Below, in pieces: positions 47,264-57,109 of a stretch of DNA of 64,000 nucleotides (the stretch's first letter is position 1; the number at the start of each line of letters is the position of its first letter). This DNA comes from Herbaspirillum sp. (GTDB lineage Bacteria > Pseudomonadota > Gammaproteobacteria > Burkholderiales > Burkholderiaceae_D), in NCBI RefSeq assembly GCF_017744395.1, contig NZ_JAGIBI010000004.1, positions 62,001-126,000 on the forward strand. The letters are read 5' to 3'. Both the position numbers and the translations under genes were made by a program. The notes below the pieces were generated by a model. It had not been told where the DNA came from. It worked only from the letters and a program-made list of their open reading frames with translations, and ran no database searches.

Positions 47264-48160
47264 TCAGGCTGGCAGCTTGCGCGCAACGCGTGTACGCGGC
47301 TTGGCCGCGGCGCCGGCTTTGGTCTTAGTGTTGGCGGCGACCTTGGCGACCACCGCCTTCGCTGCCGCCTTGTCCGCCGCGCGCGTGCGTCCTGGCGCCT
47401 TGCCGGCGGTCTTGGCGTCTCCCGCTTCGGCGGCGGCGCGCTTTTCCTGGCTGCCATATTGCGCCGTCAGGTTGGCGCTGTAGCGCACGAACGAGATATC
47501 CATGTGTCGCCGCATCGCCTCGCGCGCCTGCTCGGGGTCGCGCGCATGCAGGGCCTTCATCACCCGCGAATGTTCCTCGATCGCCTCGTACCACACCACC
47601 TTGCTGTCGAAGTGGCTGTGCAGCCGCTTGAACAACGGCCCCAGGCGCGCATCGAACAGCTGCGTCACCAGCCCCACCAGCACGCTGTTGCCGGTGGCTT
47701 CGGCCACGCGGATATGGAACAGGCGGTCGGCCTGCAAGGGATTGATGCCGGCATTGGTGTGCTCTATCATCAGCTGGAACGCTTGCTCGATGGCTTCGAT
47801 CTGCTCCGTGCTGGCATTGGCGGCGGCGGCGTAGGCCACTTCGCCTTCGATCATCTCTCGCGCGCGGATCAGCTCCAGCGGCCCCTCCTCGCTGGAAAGG
47901 TCGATCTGTCCCTCGCGCTGCGTGGACTGCGGCGGGCAGACATAGATGCCCGAGCCCATGTGCACTTCGATATAGCCTTCGACCTCCAGCGCGATCAGCG
48001 CCTCCCTCAGCGAAGGCCGGCTCACGCCGAGCTGCACCGCCAAGTCGCGTTCGGACGGCAAGCGCGAGCCGACCGGGAATTCGCCGCCGACGATCAGCTT
48101 GCGCAACTGGTCGCTGATCTGCCGGTAGAGCCGCTGCGGCTCAATCGCTTCTATGGGCAT
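47264..48160 (-). CDS. GntR-family regulator (FCD subfamily) with basic Ala/Lys-rich tail
   Basis: A 298-residue regulator. The winged helix is at about residues 8-73 (LPSERDLAVQLGVSRPSLREALIAL), and the FCD effector domain at about 90-225, with LFHIRVAEATGNSVLVGLV. After about residue 238 comes a tail of about 60 residues rich in Lys, Ala, Arg and Thr (for example KAAAKAVVAKVAANTKTKAG), like histone H1 or AlgP-type proteins; ordinary FCD regulators stop before this. It lies 133 bases downstream of the Ldh2-type dehydrogenase on the same strand. The FCD-like palindromes in the divergent gap upstream of that gene are its likely targets. Confidence 0.9.
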   Translation of the reverse strand: MPIEAIEPQRLYRQISDQLRKLIVGGEFPVGSRLPSERDLAVQLGVSRPSLREALIALEVEGYIEVHMGSGIYVCPPQSTQREGQIDLSSEEGPLELIRAREMIEGEVAYAAAANASTEQIEAIEQAFQLMIEHTNAGINPLQADRLFHIRVAEATGNSVLVGLVTQLFDARLGPLFKRLHSHFDSKVVWYEAIEEHSRVMKALHARDPEQAREAMRRHMDISFVRYSANLTAQYGSQEKRAAAEAGDAKTAGKAPGRTRAADKAAAKAVVAKVAANTKTKAGAAAKPRTRVARKLPA

Positions 48161-48293
48161 GGATGATGGGTCCGATCAAGTTTTTATGCGCCGGCAAGTC
48201 GCATGCGGCAACAATGCGATTTACCTGGCTTCTTTATAGCGCCGGATTGTATCTCAGGCCCGGCAGGCCTCCGCCATACCGGGCCGTCCGCGC

Positions 48294-49367
48294 TCAGCCC
48301 AATGCCGCCGGGAAAGCCAGGCCGTAAGGCGCGGCCGCGTCGCGCAGCATGGGCGCGATGGTCGGATGCAGCACCACGCCCTCTTGCAGTTGTCGCTCGC
48401 GCCGCTGCATGCCGCGGTCGCCCGGCATGCGCACCTGCTCCACGCCGGGGCGCGGCGGATTGCCGCGGCAAGAGGCGGCGATATGGTCCATCTGCCGCAG
48501 GAAGCCGTCCTTGCCGCCGAACGCCGACGGGTCGTACAGCGACATGAACACGGTCGCGCCCCAGCCCGCCGGCGGATCGGCGCGGCCGAAACCGGACAGC
48601 CCGCCGGTCAGCGCCTCGATCAGCACCGCCAGGCCGAAGCCCTTGTGGCCGGCCGACAGGCCGCCCAGCGGCAGGATGGTGCCCGGCGGATCCTCGGCCA
48701 GCACGGCGGGGTCGCGGCTGGGATTGCCGTGGCCGTCGATCAGCCACTCTTCCTCGAACTGCTTGCCGGCCTTGTGCAGGCGGTTGCTCATGCCGTTGGT
48801 GGTGATCGAGGCCGAAATGTCGATCAGGAACGGCGTGCCCGAAGTCGGGATGCCGGCGGCGATCGGGTTGGGCGTGAACACCGCGCGCGTGCCGCCGAAC
48901 GGCGCCACGCTCTGCACCGCCGGGTCGGAACTGGCCAGGATCATCATGAAGCCCTCCTGCGTGGCGCGCAGCAGGTAGGCCGCCAGGCAGGCGATGTGGT
49001 GGCTGTGGTGGATGGTCAATGAAGCCGAACCATAGTCGCGCGCCTTGGGGATCAGCGCATCGATACCCTGGTGCACCAGCCACGGCCCCGGCAGGCGGCG
49101 GCCGTCCCAGGCCAGCGCGGCGGCGCGCTCGGACAGCACTTCCGGCTGGCCGCTCTTGGCCATCGCGCCCTTTTCCAGCTCCTTCACATACGGCGCCAGC
49201 AGCGCCAGGCCGTGGGTATCGTGGCCCAGCAGGTCGCCGTCGACCAGTGTCGCGGCCACGCTGTCGGCCTTGGGGCCTTCCAGCCCGGCCTTTTGCAGCA
49301 GGTCGCTGGCGAAACGCGTCAGTTCGGCGGCGGAAAAACGTTCGGGTGAAGCCATTGCAACAACCAT
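48294..49367 (-). CDS. Ldh2-family (malate/L-lactate-type) NAD(P)-dependent oxidoreductase
   Basis: A 357-residue member of the Ldh2/YlbC/YiaK family, whose members reduce 2-oxo-acids or imino acids (malate, 2,3-diketogulonate, piperideine-2-carboxylate). Segments GHDTHGLALLAPYV (about residues 48-61), SLTIHHSHHIACLAAYL, FTPNPIAAGIPTSGTPFLIDIS and GGLSAGHKGFGLAVLIEALTG are typical. Two ATGs four codons apart could serve as start; both have the same weak AAAGGA site. It is the first minus-strand gene of a divergent sugar-acid locus, next to the FCD regulator. The substrate is unknown. Confidence 0.86.
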   Translation of the reverse strand: MVVAMASPERFSAAELTRFASDLLQKAGLEGPKADSVAATLVDGDLLGHDTHGLALLAPYVKELEKGAMAKSGQPEVLSERAAALAWDGRRLPGPWLVHQGIDALIPKARDYGSASLTIHHSHHIACLAAYLLRATQEGFMMILASSDPAVQSVAPFGGTRAVFTPNPIAAGIPTSGTPFLIDISASITTNGMSNRLHKAGKQFEEEWLIDGHGNPSRDPAVLAEDPPGTILPLGGLSAGHKGFGLAVLIEALTGGLSGFGRADPPAGWGATVFMSLYDPSAFGGKDGFLRQMDHIAASCRGNPPRPGVEQVRMPGDRGMQRRERQLQEGVVLHPTIAPMLRDAAAPYGLAFPAALG

Positions 49368-49582
49368 CCTTTCATGGGGGTAGATAAAAACGGAGTTCCG
49401 GCCTGACGGTCAACGCCGATTTCCTGCTTACGTATCGCTGCGCGTACCTGTATTGGAATTCCGATGGGCTGTCTCTTGCGTGCAGGGCCTGATTCCCTGC
49501 CGCCTTTGCTTTGTATTGTCTGTTTGGTCATTTCATGCCGCCGTACTTTGCTGTACGATGGGGTCACTACCAAGAGGTAATG

Positions 49583-49593
49583 TGGTCAGACCA
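49583..49593. promoter_or_regulatory. FCD-type palindrome TGGTCAGACCA
   Basis: A perfect dyad of TGGTC and GACCA about a central A, of the TGGTNNNACCA class bound by FCD-GntR regulators. It lies 216 bases upstream of the Ldh2-type gene, in the divergent gap next to an FCD regulator. Confidence 0.6.
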
Positions 49594-49812
49594 GCTGGAT
49601 TAGAATTTCATATCCAATAGCGAGTGTCAAGGATGAATCTTACGCATCAAAACAATTCATCCATCTCGCGCCGCAGCAAATCCAGGGACTGCTGCGCTCC
49701 TCGCAAAGCCTTGTCCAGCGTGCCTTCTAGGGCTGCAGCGGAGGATCTGCGATGCTGCACCGGCACAGCGCCGGATGCGAGCCGCCCCCATCTCCCAAAA
49801 TCGCCATTTTGA

Positions 49813-49835
49813 TTTGGTATTACCACTTGACCAAA
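49813..49835. promoter_or_regulatory. Second FCD-type palindrome, TGGTATTACCA
   Basis: TGGTATTACCA is palindromic about its central base, and its left part also pairs with ACCAAA 12 bases further on (TTTGGT, 11 bases, ACCAAA). It is a second candidate target in the divergent gap. Confidence 0.5.
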
Positions 49836-50201
49836 CAAAGAATGCTGAAATAGACTCGCTGCCAATCGAACAAGTCACGCCGCATGCTGCGGCCATCTGC
49901 AACGTCGGGGAGACGGCGCAGGGCCACAGATGCAGGAACGGACGGCACCAGGACCCAGCCGCGGCGGCAACGCAGGCGGCACCAGGCAAGGGAGACATAT
50001 CTTGGCATACGCAGCAATGCGCGCGAACGGCAAGCTACACGGCGGATGGCCCCATGCCGCCGCGGCCGTATTGCCGTTCACCACGCGCTCCCAGCGCGCG
50101 TTGCGCCGGGCCTCCTCTTTCGGCTCGCTGCTGGCATTCCTGCTGATCGACTTTTCCCGCTATTTCTTTGACCAGGGCGACAGTTAACCCGCCCCGCCGC
50201 A

Positions 50202-50219
50202 CGGCGCATGCATGCGCCG
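50202..50219. other. 18-bp perfect palindrome
   Basis: CGGCGCATGCATGCGCCG has no spacer. It lies 109 bases before the dehydratase start, where it could be an operator or a leader hairpin. Confidence 0.35.
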
Positions 50220-50327
50220 GCGCCATGGAACAGCACCGGAGCGCGCCGCCGCGCGCACGGTATTTTGATGTTGCACGGGCAGCGCCTGGCTAGAGAAGCC
50301 GGCGTACCCACCCTCAGGGAATCCCAC

Positions 50328-52058
50328 ATGACTGACGATACCAAGAAACTCACCCGCCGCAGCCAGGCCTGGTTCGGCCGCCAGGACCGCGACGGTTTCA
50401 TCTACCGCTCCTGGGTCAAGAACCGCGGCATCCCGCACGACCAGTTCGACGGCCGTCCGGTGATCGGCATCTGCAACACCTATTCCGAACTGACCCCTTG
50501 CAACTCGCACTTCCGCGCCCTGGCCGAACAGGTCAAGATCGGCATCTGGGAAGCCGGCGGCTTCCCGCTGGAATTCCCGGTGATGTCGCTGGGTGAGACC
50601 CTGCTGCGTCCGACCGCCATGCTCTATCGCAACCTGGCCTCGATGGACGTGGAAGAGTCGATCCGCGCCAACCCGCTGGACGGCGTGGTGCTGCTGATGG
50701 GCTGCGACAAGACCACTCCCGCCCTGCTGATGGGCGCCGCTTCGGTGGACGTGCCGACCATCGGCGTGTCCGGCGGCCCGATGCTGTCCGGTAAATACCG
50801 CGGCCGCGAACTGGGTTCGGGCACCGGCGTGTGGCAGATGTCGGAAGACGTGCGCGGCGGCAAGATGACGCAGGAAGAATTCTTCGAGGCCGAAAGCTGC
50901 ATGCACCGCTCGCACGGCCACTGCATGACCATGGGCACCGCCTCCACCATGGCCAGCATGGTCGAAGCGCTGGGCGTGGGCCTGCCGCACAACGCCGCCA
51001 TCCCCGCCGTGGATGCGCGCCGCAACGTGCTGGCGCGCAATGCCGGCCGCCGCATCGTCGAGATGGTCAAGGAAGACCTGGTGCTGTCCAAGATCCTGAC
51101 CCGCGCCGCCTTCGAGAACGCCATCCGCGTCAACGCCGCCATCGGCGGCTCCACCAACGCGGTGATCCACCTGCTGGCCATCGCCGGCCGCATCGGCATC
51201 AAGCTGGACCTGAAGGACTGGGACGACATCGGCCAGAAGCTGCCGTGCCTGCTGGATCTGCAGCCGTCGGGCAAATTCCTGATGGAAGACTTCTACTACG
51301 CCGGCGGCCTGCCGGCGGTGATCCGCCAGCTGGAAAGCGTGATCGACAAGAGCGCGCTGACCGCCAACGGCAACACGCTGTGGGACAACTGCAAGGACGC
51401 GCCGAACTGGAACGAGGAAGTGATCCGCTCCTTCGACAAGCCGTTCAAGGAAGCCGCCGGCATCGCCATCCTCAAGGGCAACCTGGCCCCGGACGGCGCC
51501 GTGATCAAGCCCTCGGCCGCCACCCCGGCGCTGCTGAAGCATCGCGGCCGCGCCGTCGTGTTCGAGAACAGCGACGACCTGCACAAGCGCATCGACGACG
51601 AGAACCTGGACGTCGACGAAACCTGCGTGCTGGTGCTGAAGAACTGCGGCCCCAAGGGCTACCCGGGCATGGCCGAGGCCGGCAACATGCCGCTGCCGCC
51701 GAAGATTTTGCGCAAGGGCATCACCGACATGGTGCGCGTGTCCGACGCCCGCATGAGCGGCACCGCCTACGGCACCGTGGTGCTGCACGTGTCGCCGGAA
51801 GCGGCCGCCGGCGGCCCGCTGACGCTGGTGCAGAACGGCGACTTCATCGAGCTGGACGTGGAAGCGCGCAAGCTGCACCTGGACGTGTCTGACGAGGAAC
51901 TGGAACGCCGCCGCGCCGCCTGGAAGAAGCCGGAAGCGCCGGCCAACCGCGGCTGGGTCAAACTGTACGTGGACCACGTGCAGCAGGCCAACCTCGGCGC
52001 CGACCTCGACTTCCTGGTCGGCAAGAGCGGCGCCTACGTGCCCAAGGATAACCACTAA
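50328..52058 (+). CDS. IlvD/Edd-family sugar-acid dehydratase (L-arabinonate dehydratase type)
   Basis: A 576-residue iron-sulfur dehydratase that converts an aldonate to the 2-keto-3-deoxy acid. Cluster cysteines Cys58 (ELTPCNSHF), Cys126 (LLMGCDKTT) and Cys199 (SHGHCMTMGTAS) match the positions in L-arabinonate dehydratase almost exactly. YRSWVKNRGIPHDQFDGRPV and the C-terminal DARMSGTAYGTVVLHV are also typical of this pentonate/hexonate group rather than of the branched-chain IlvD. It is the first plus-strand gene of the divergent locus. The natural substrate (arabonate, fuconate, xylonate or another acid) is not decided by sequence. Confidence 0.9.
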   Translation: MTDDTKKLTRRSQAWFGRQDRDGFIYRSWVKNRGIPHDQFDGRPVIGICNTYSELTPCNSHFRALAEQVKIGIWEAGGFPLEFPVMSLGETLLRPTAMLYRNLASMDVEESIRANPLDGVVLLMGCDKTTPALLMGAASVDVPTIGVSGGPMLSGKYRGRELGSGTGVWQMSEDVRGGKMTQEEFFEAESCMHRSHGHCMTMGTASTMASMVEALGVGLPHNAAIPAVDARRNVLARNAGRRIVEMVKEDLVLSKILTRAAFENAIRVNAAIGGSTNAVIHLLAIAGRIGIKLDLKDWDDIGQKLPCLLDLQPSGKFLMEDFYYAGGLPAVIRQLESVIDKSALTANGNTLWDNCKDAPNWNEEVIRSFDKPFKEAAGIAILKGNLAPDGAVIKPSAATPALLKHRGRAVVFENSDDLHKRIDDENLDVDETCVLVLKNCGPKGYPGMAEAGNMPLPPKILRKGITDMVRVSDARMSGTAYGTVVLHVSPEAAAGGPLTLVQNGDFIELDVEARKLHLDVSDEELERRRAAWKKPEAPANRGWVKLYVDHVQQANLGADLDFLVGKSGAYVPKDNH

Positions 52059-52072
52059 GCAAGCGGCAACAC

Positions 52073-52093
52073 CGCGGGCGCCTGGCGCCCGCG
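52073..52093. other. Intercistronic hairpin after the dehydratase gene
   Basis: CGCGGGCGCC and GGCGCCCGCG flank a single T, just 15 bases past the stop. No T run follows, so it is more likely a stability or processing element than a terminator. Confidence 0.5.
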
Positions 52094-52267
52094 CACACAT
52101 CAAACACCCTTTGGATAAACGGCCGGATCGGAAGCACCTGGAATAAAAACGGAAACAAACCCAAGCCGCTGCGGACAGAGCCACAGGCCGACGCAACCGG
52201 CAAGGAAACAGCTACAGAAGTAATTGCATCAAGGTGGGACCGAGACAGCCATCATGGAGACGAAGCA

Positions 52268-53236
52268 ATGAAAGTACTGATCACCGACTACGATTTCCCC
52301 GACGTCGACCTGGAGCTGGCGCTGTACAAGGCTGCCGGCGTCGAGGTGGTAACCGCGCAATGCCGCACCGAGGAGGAAGTCATCGCCGCCTCCGAAGGAT
52401 GCCAGGGCCTGCTGGTGCAATATGCGCCGGTCAACGCCAAGGTATTCGCGGCGCGCCCTGAAATCCGCATCGCCAGCCGCTACGGCGCCGGCTTCGACAC
52501 CATCAATACCGAAGACGCCGCCAAGTACGGCGTGTGGGTCGGCAACTCGCCCGACTACGGCGTGGGCGAAGTCGCCACGCACGCGCTGGCCATGGCGCTG
52601 GATTTGATCCGCAACATCACCGTCTACGACCGTGCCGTGAAGGCCGGCGAGTGGCACTACACCACCGCCGGCATCATCCCGCGCGCATCCGAAATGACGC
52701 TGGGCATCGTCGGCCTGGGCCGCATCGGCAAGCGCATGGCGCACATCAGCCGCAACGTGTTCAAGCGCGTGATCGCCTACGACCCGCACATCATCGACGG
52801 CGACTTCCCCGCCTACGTCGAACGCGTGGGCCGCGAAGACCTGTTCAGGCAAGCCGACGTGGTCTCGCTGCATACGCCGCTCAACGACGAGACCCGCGGC
52901 ATGATCGACGCCTCGGTGCTGAAGCTGCTCAAGCCGCACAGCTACCTGGTCAACACGGCGCGCGGCGGCCTGGTCAACATCGACGACCTGCTGGCGGCGC
53001 TCGATTCGAACCAGCTCAAGGGCGCGGCGCTGGACGTGCTGCCGGTGGAGCCGCCGCAGACCGCCGCGGCTATCGTCCAGCACAAGCGTGTGCTATTGTC
53101 GCCGCACGCGGCGTTCTACTCCGACGTCGCCGCGCGCGAACTGCGCCGCAAGGCAGCCCAGAACCTGATCGACTGGGACCGTACCGGACGGCCATCCTAT
53201 GTGGTCGTCGAAGGCAAAAAAGACAACAAAAAGTAG
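52268..53236 (+). CDS. D-isomer-specific 2-hydroxyacid dehydrogenase (CtBP-like)
   Basis: A 322-residue NAD(P)-dependent dehydrogenase. The NAD loop is GLGRIGKRM (residues 149-157), and the catalytic Arg232 (NTARGGLV), Glu261 (PVEPP) and His280 (LLSPHAAFYS) are all present. SRYGAGFDTIN supports the C-terminal-binding-protein-like branch of the family. It would reduce a 2-oxoacid or oxidise a D-2-hydroxyacid in the sugar-acid route. It lies 209 bases downstream of the dehydratase and upstream of the transporter on the same strand. Confidence 0.9.
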   Translation: MKVLITDYDFPDVDLELALYKAAGVEVVTAQCRTEEEVIAASEGCQGLLVQYAPVNAKVFAARPEIRIASRYGAGFDTINTEDAAKYGVWVGNSPDYGVGEVATHALAMALDLIRNITVYDRAVKAGEWHYTTAGIIPRASEMTLGIVGLGRIGKRMAHISRNVFKRVIAYDPHIIDGDFPAYVERVGREDLFRQADVVSLHTPLNDETRGMIDASVLKLLKPHSYLVNTARGGLVNIDDLLAALDSNQLKGAALDVLPVEPPQTAAAIVQHKRVLLSPHAAFYSDVAARELRRKAAQNLIDWDRTGRPSYVVVEGKKDNKK

Positions 53237-53247
53237 CAAGGGACAAC

Positions 53248-53316
53248 TCCCGCGCATCAGGCACGTCAGGCGCGGGAGATCGCCAAAAACGCCGGCGGCA
53301 AGGCACCGCCGCCGGC
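53248..53316. other. Two hairpins in the gap before the transporter ATPase gene
   Basis: TCCCGCGC/GCGCGGGA (53248 and 53270) and GCCGGCGG/CCGCCGGC (53291 and 53309). Neither has a T run. They may set the mRNA level of the downstream genes. Confidence 0.45.
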
Positions 53317-53470
53317 GCGAGTGTAAAGGGGACGCTTCAGATCCCCGCATGCCGCCACAGGCAAGATGGCATACCGGCCGGCATTTCCAAGAATAGAAGA
53401 AAGTCGCCCCGGGCATTCTCACCAGAACACCCGAGCGCCGAAAACCAGGATACACACGAGGAGCAATTGC

Positions 53471-54556
<1,086 letters not shown>

Positions 54557-54570
54557 TTCATGCTTTTCGC

Positions 54571-54589
54571 GCCGGGCCATGCGCCCGGC
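54571..54589. other. Intercistronic hairpin between ATPase and binding-protein genes
   Basis: GCCGGGC, loop CATGC, GCCCGGC, 15 bases past the ATPase stop; no T run follows. Confidence 0.45.
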
Positions 54590-54684
54590 ATCGCAGTTAC
54601 TAGGCAACAAGAAGAAGCACCTGCAGCAACAAGAGAAATCCGCACAAGCGGTCCATTCCACTTTCAACCGAAGGAGTAGGAGAC

Positions 54685-56016
54685 ATGAGCAAGCTGACAA
54701 GACGCGATTTCCTGGTAAGCAGCGCCGCCGCGGCAGCCGCATCGGGCATGGGCATGAATGCCTTTGCCGCGCCGGCGGGGGCAGCCGCGGCCGACAGCAT
54801 CAAGTACCCGATCGAACAAGGCGCTTCCCTGCGCGTGCTGCGCTGGAAGCGTTTCGTCCAGGGCGATGAAGACCTGTGGAACGCCAACGTCAAGAAATTC
54901 ACCGAACTGACCGGCGTGGCCGTGCGGGTCGACAACGAAGGCTGGGAAGACGTGCGCCCGAAGGCGGCCGTCGCCGCCAACGTGGGCAGCGGCCCGGACA
55001 TCGTGCTGGGCTGGTTCGACGACCCGCAGCAATACCCGACCAAGCTGATCGACATGACCGACCTGGCCGATTCGCTGGGCAAGCGCTACGGCGGCTGGTA
55101 CGACGTCTGCCGCAAGTACGGCACCAAGGACGGCAAGTGGATCGCCCTGCCGCTGGGCGTGATCGGCAACGCGCTGGTCTACCGCGAAAGCCATATCAAG
55201 GCTGCCGGTTTCGACACCATGCCCAAGGACACCGCCGGCTTCCTGAAGCTGTGCCAGGCGCTCAAGGCCAAGGGCACCCCGGCCGGTTTCGCGCTGGGCA
55301 AGGCGGTCGGCGACGCCAACAACTGGGCGCACTGGCTGCTGTGGTCGCACGGCGGCAAGCTGGTCGACAAGAGCGGCAAGGTCGCGATCAACTCGCCTGA
55401 AACCAAGGCGGCGCTGGAATACGCCAAGCAACTGTACGCGACCTTCGTGCCCGGCACGCTGTCGTGGCAGGATCCGTCCAACAACAAGGCCTACCTGGAC
55501 GGCCAGATCAGCCTGACCGCCAACGGCATCTCGGTCTACTACGCGGCCAAGAACTCGCCCGATCCGAAGCTGCAGGAGATCGGCAAGGATACCCTGCACG
55601 CGCACTTCCCCATCGGTCCGGCGGGCAAACCCACCGAACTGATGCAGGTCACCCAGATGATGGTATTCAAGCACACCAAGTATCCCAACGCGGCCAAGGC
55701 TTTCACCCAGTTCATGCTCGAGCCGGACCAGTACAACCCGTGGATGAAGGCGGCCATCGGCTATGTCAGCCAGCCGCTCAAGGCCTACGAAAAGAACCCG
55801 ATCTGGACCGAGGACCCGAAGGCCACCGTGTACCGCGATTCGGCATCGCTGATGCTGGACCACGGCCACGACGGCCCGCTGGGCCAGGCGTCGGCGGCTT
55901 GCATGGCCGACTATGTGGTGGTGGACATGGTGGCCGAAGCGGCCAGCGGTTCCAAGACCGTCCAGCAGGCCATCGACCGCGCGGCGGAACGCGCCAAGCG
56001 CTACTACAAGGCTTGA
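54685..56016 (+). CDS. Carbohydrate ABC transporter substrate-binding protein (family 1)
   Basis: A 443-residue periplasmic binding protein. The N-terminus MSKLTRRDFLVSSAAAAAAS is a twin-arginine-like signal (TRRDFLV), unusual for this family, where Sec signals are common. The mature part shows LRWKRFVQGDEDLWNANVKK and GPDIVLGWFDDPQQYP, and ends in AAERAKRYYKA. GGAGTAGGAGAC precedes the ATG. It is followed at once by a strong hairpin, consistent with higher expression of the binding protein than of the permeases. The ligand is unknown. Confidence 0.92.
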   Translation: MSKLTRRDFLVSSAAAAAASGMGMNAFAAPAGAAAADSIKYPIEQGASLRVLRWKRFVQGDEDLWNANVKKFTELTGVAVRVDNEGWEDVRPKAAVAANVGSGPDIVLGWFDDPQQYPTKLIDMTDLADSLGKRYGGWYDVCRKYGTKDGKWIALPLGVIGNALVYRESHIKAAGFDTMPKDTAGFLKLCQALKAKGTPAGFALGKAVGDANNWAHWLLWSHGGKLVDKSGKVAINSPETKAALEYAKQLYATFVPGTLSWQDPSNNKAYLDGQISLTANGISVYYAAKNSPDPKLQEIGKDTLHAHFPIGPAGKPTELMQVTQMMVFKHTKYPNAAKAFTQFMLEPDQYNPWMKAAIGYVSQPLKAYEKNPIWTEDPKATVYRDSASLMLDHGHDGPLGQASAACMADYVVVDMVAEAASGSKTVQQAIDRAAERAKRYYKA

Positions 56017-56026
56017 TGCAATGACC

Positions 56027-56064
56027 CCGGCGCGGGCCGCATCGCGGTACGCGGCTCGCGCCGG
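56027..56064. other. Strong 14-bp hairpin after the binding-protein gene
   Basis: CCGGCGCGGGCCGC and GCGGCTCGCGCCGG (one G-T pair) flank ten bases, 11 bases past the stop. Such hairpins behind binding-protein genes protect the upstream mRNA and lower permease expression. A second repeat, GCCGCGCGGC twice with TT between, lies at 56169-56190. Confidence 0.6.
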
Positions 56065-56209
56065 AGATGATCTCGGACGGTTCCCTTAGAAAAACTAGGG
56101 CGAATGGGCAGGTTGTCAGGGCTTGCCGGCCTCATCCGGATCATCCGCGACACAAAGAAAAACAGTCCGCCGCGCGGCTTGCCGCGCGGCGACTCAACCG
56201 AGGCGAATT

Positions 56210-57109
56210 ATGCTATCCCGTTTCCTGAATAACCGTAACGTACTGGGCACGCTGTTCATGGCCCCGGCCGTGATCCTGCTGGTGGTGTTCCTGACCTACC
56301 CGCTGGGACTGGGCGTGTGGCTGGGCTTCACCGATACCAAGATCGGCGGCGAAGGCAACTTCATCGGCCTGGACAACTACTCCTTCCTGCTCGGCGACTC
56401 GCTGGCGCAGCTGTCGCTGTTCAACACCGTGTTCTACACCGTCAGCGCCAGCATCCTGAAGTTCGCGCTGGGCCTGTGGCTGGCCATCCTGCTCAACAAG
56501 AACGTGCCGCTGAAGACCTTCTTCCGCGCCATCGTCCTGCTGCCCTGGATCGTGCCCACCGCCCTCTCGGCGCTGGCCTTCTGGTGGCTGTACGACGCGC
56601 AGTTCTCCGTTATCAGCTGGGCGCTGACCAAGATGGGCCTGATCGACCACTACATCGACTTCCTCGGCGACCCGTGGAACGCGCGCTGGTCGACCGTGTT
56701 CGCCAACGTCTGGCGCGGCATACCGTTCGTGGCGATTTCGCTGCTGGCCGGCCTGCAGACCATCTCGCCCTCGCTGTATGAAGCGGCGGCCATCGACGGC
56801 GCCACGCCGTGGCAGCAGTTCCGCCACGTCACGCTGCCGCTGTTGACCCCGATCATCGCGGTGGTGATGACCTTCTCGGTGCTGTTCACCTTCACCGACT
56901 TCCAGCTGATCTACGTGCTGACCCGCGGCGGCCCGCTGAACGCAACGCACCTGATGGCGACGCTGTCGTTCCAGCGCGCGATCCCCGGCGGCGCGCTGGG
57001 CGAAGGCGCTGCGCTGGCAACCTACATGATCCCGTTCCTGCTGGCAGCGATCATGTTCTCGTACTTCGGCCTGCAACGCCGCGGCTGGCAACAAGGAGGT
57101 GACAAATAA
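56210..57109 (+). CDS. Carbohydrate ABC transporter permease 1 (MalF-like)
   Basis: A 299-residue permease with six membrane helices, beginning MLSRFLNNRNVLGTLFMAPA. The ATPase-contact (EAA) loop is YEAAAIDGATPWQQFRHVTL. The upstream in-frame codons are not hydrophobic, so the ATG at 56210 is used, although it has only a weak GAGGCGA ribosome site. Its TAA shares one base with the ATG of the second permease gene, giving translational coupling. Confidence 0.93.
   Translation: MLSRFLNNRNVLGTLFMAPAVILLVVFLTYPLGLGVWLGFTDTKIGGEGNFIGLDNYSFLLGDSLAQLSLFNTVFYTVSASILKFALGLWLAILLNKNVPLKTFFRAIVLLPWIVPTALSALAFWWLYDAQFSVISWALTKMGLIDHYIDFLGDPWNARWSTVFANVWRGIPFVAISLLAGLQTISPSLYEAAAIDGATPWQQFRHVTLPLLTPIIAVVMTFSVLFTFTDFQLIYVLTRGGPLNATHLMATLSFQRAIPGGALGEGAALATYMIPFLLAAIMFSYFGLQRRGWQQGGDK

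Larger units (their letters stand above)
49368..50327. other. Long gap of the divergent sugar-acid locus
   Basis: About 960 bases without a convincing gene. It holds two FCD-type palindromes (49583 and 49815), an 18-bp perfect palindrome (50202-50219), and short frames. One of these, on the minus strand to 49647 and ending LRREMDELF, has only a TTG start and no ribosome site. It may be a gene remnant, but I do not call it. Confidence 0.5.

Noticed and set aside
49647-49865. A 72-codon minus-strand frame ending LRREMDELF in the divergent gap
   Set aside because: Only a TTG start without a ribosome site, and an FCD-type palindrome lies inside it. It may be a remnant, but evidence is too thin for a gene call.
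49930-50187. An 85-codon plus-strand frame with a hydrophobic C-terminus (SLLAFLLIDFSRYFF)
   Set aside because: No ribosome site, no family resemblance, and it lies in the regulatory gap before the dehydratase gene.
53070-53455. Minus-strand frames opposite the hydroxyacid dehydrogenase end
   Set aside because: They span intercistronic hairpins and antisense coding sequence; no start signal or protein-like composition.
56169-56190. Terminator before the first permease gene
   Set aside because: The GCCGCGCGGC units are symmetric by themselves and no T run follows; the permeases need read-through from upstream.
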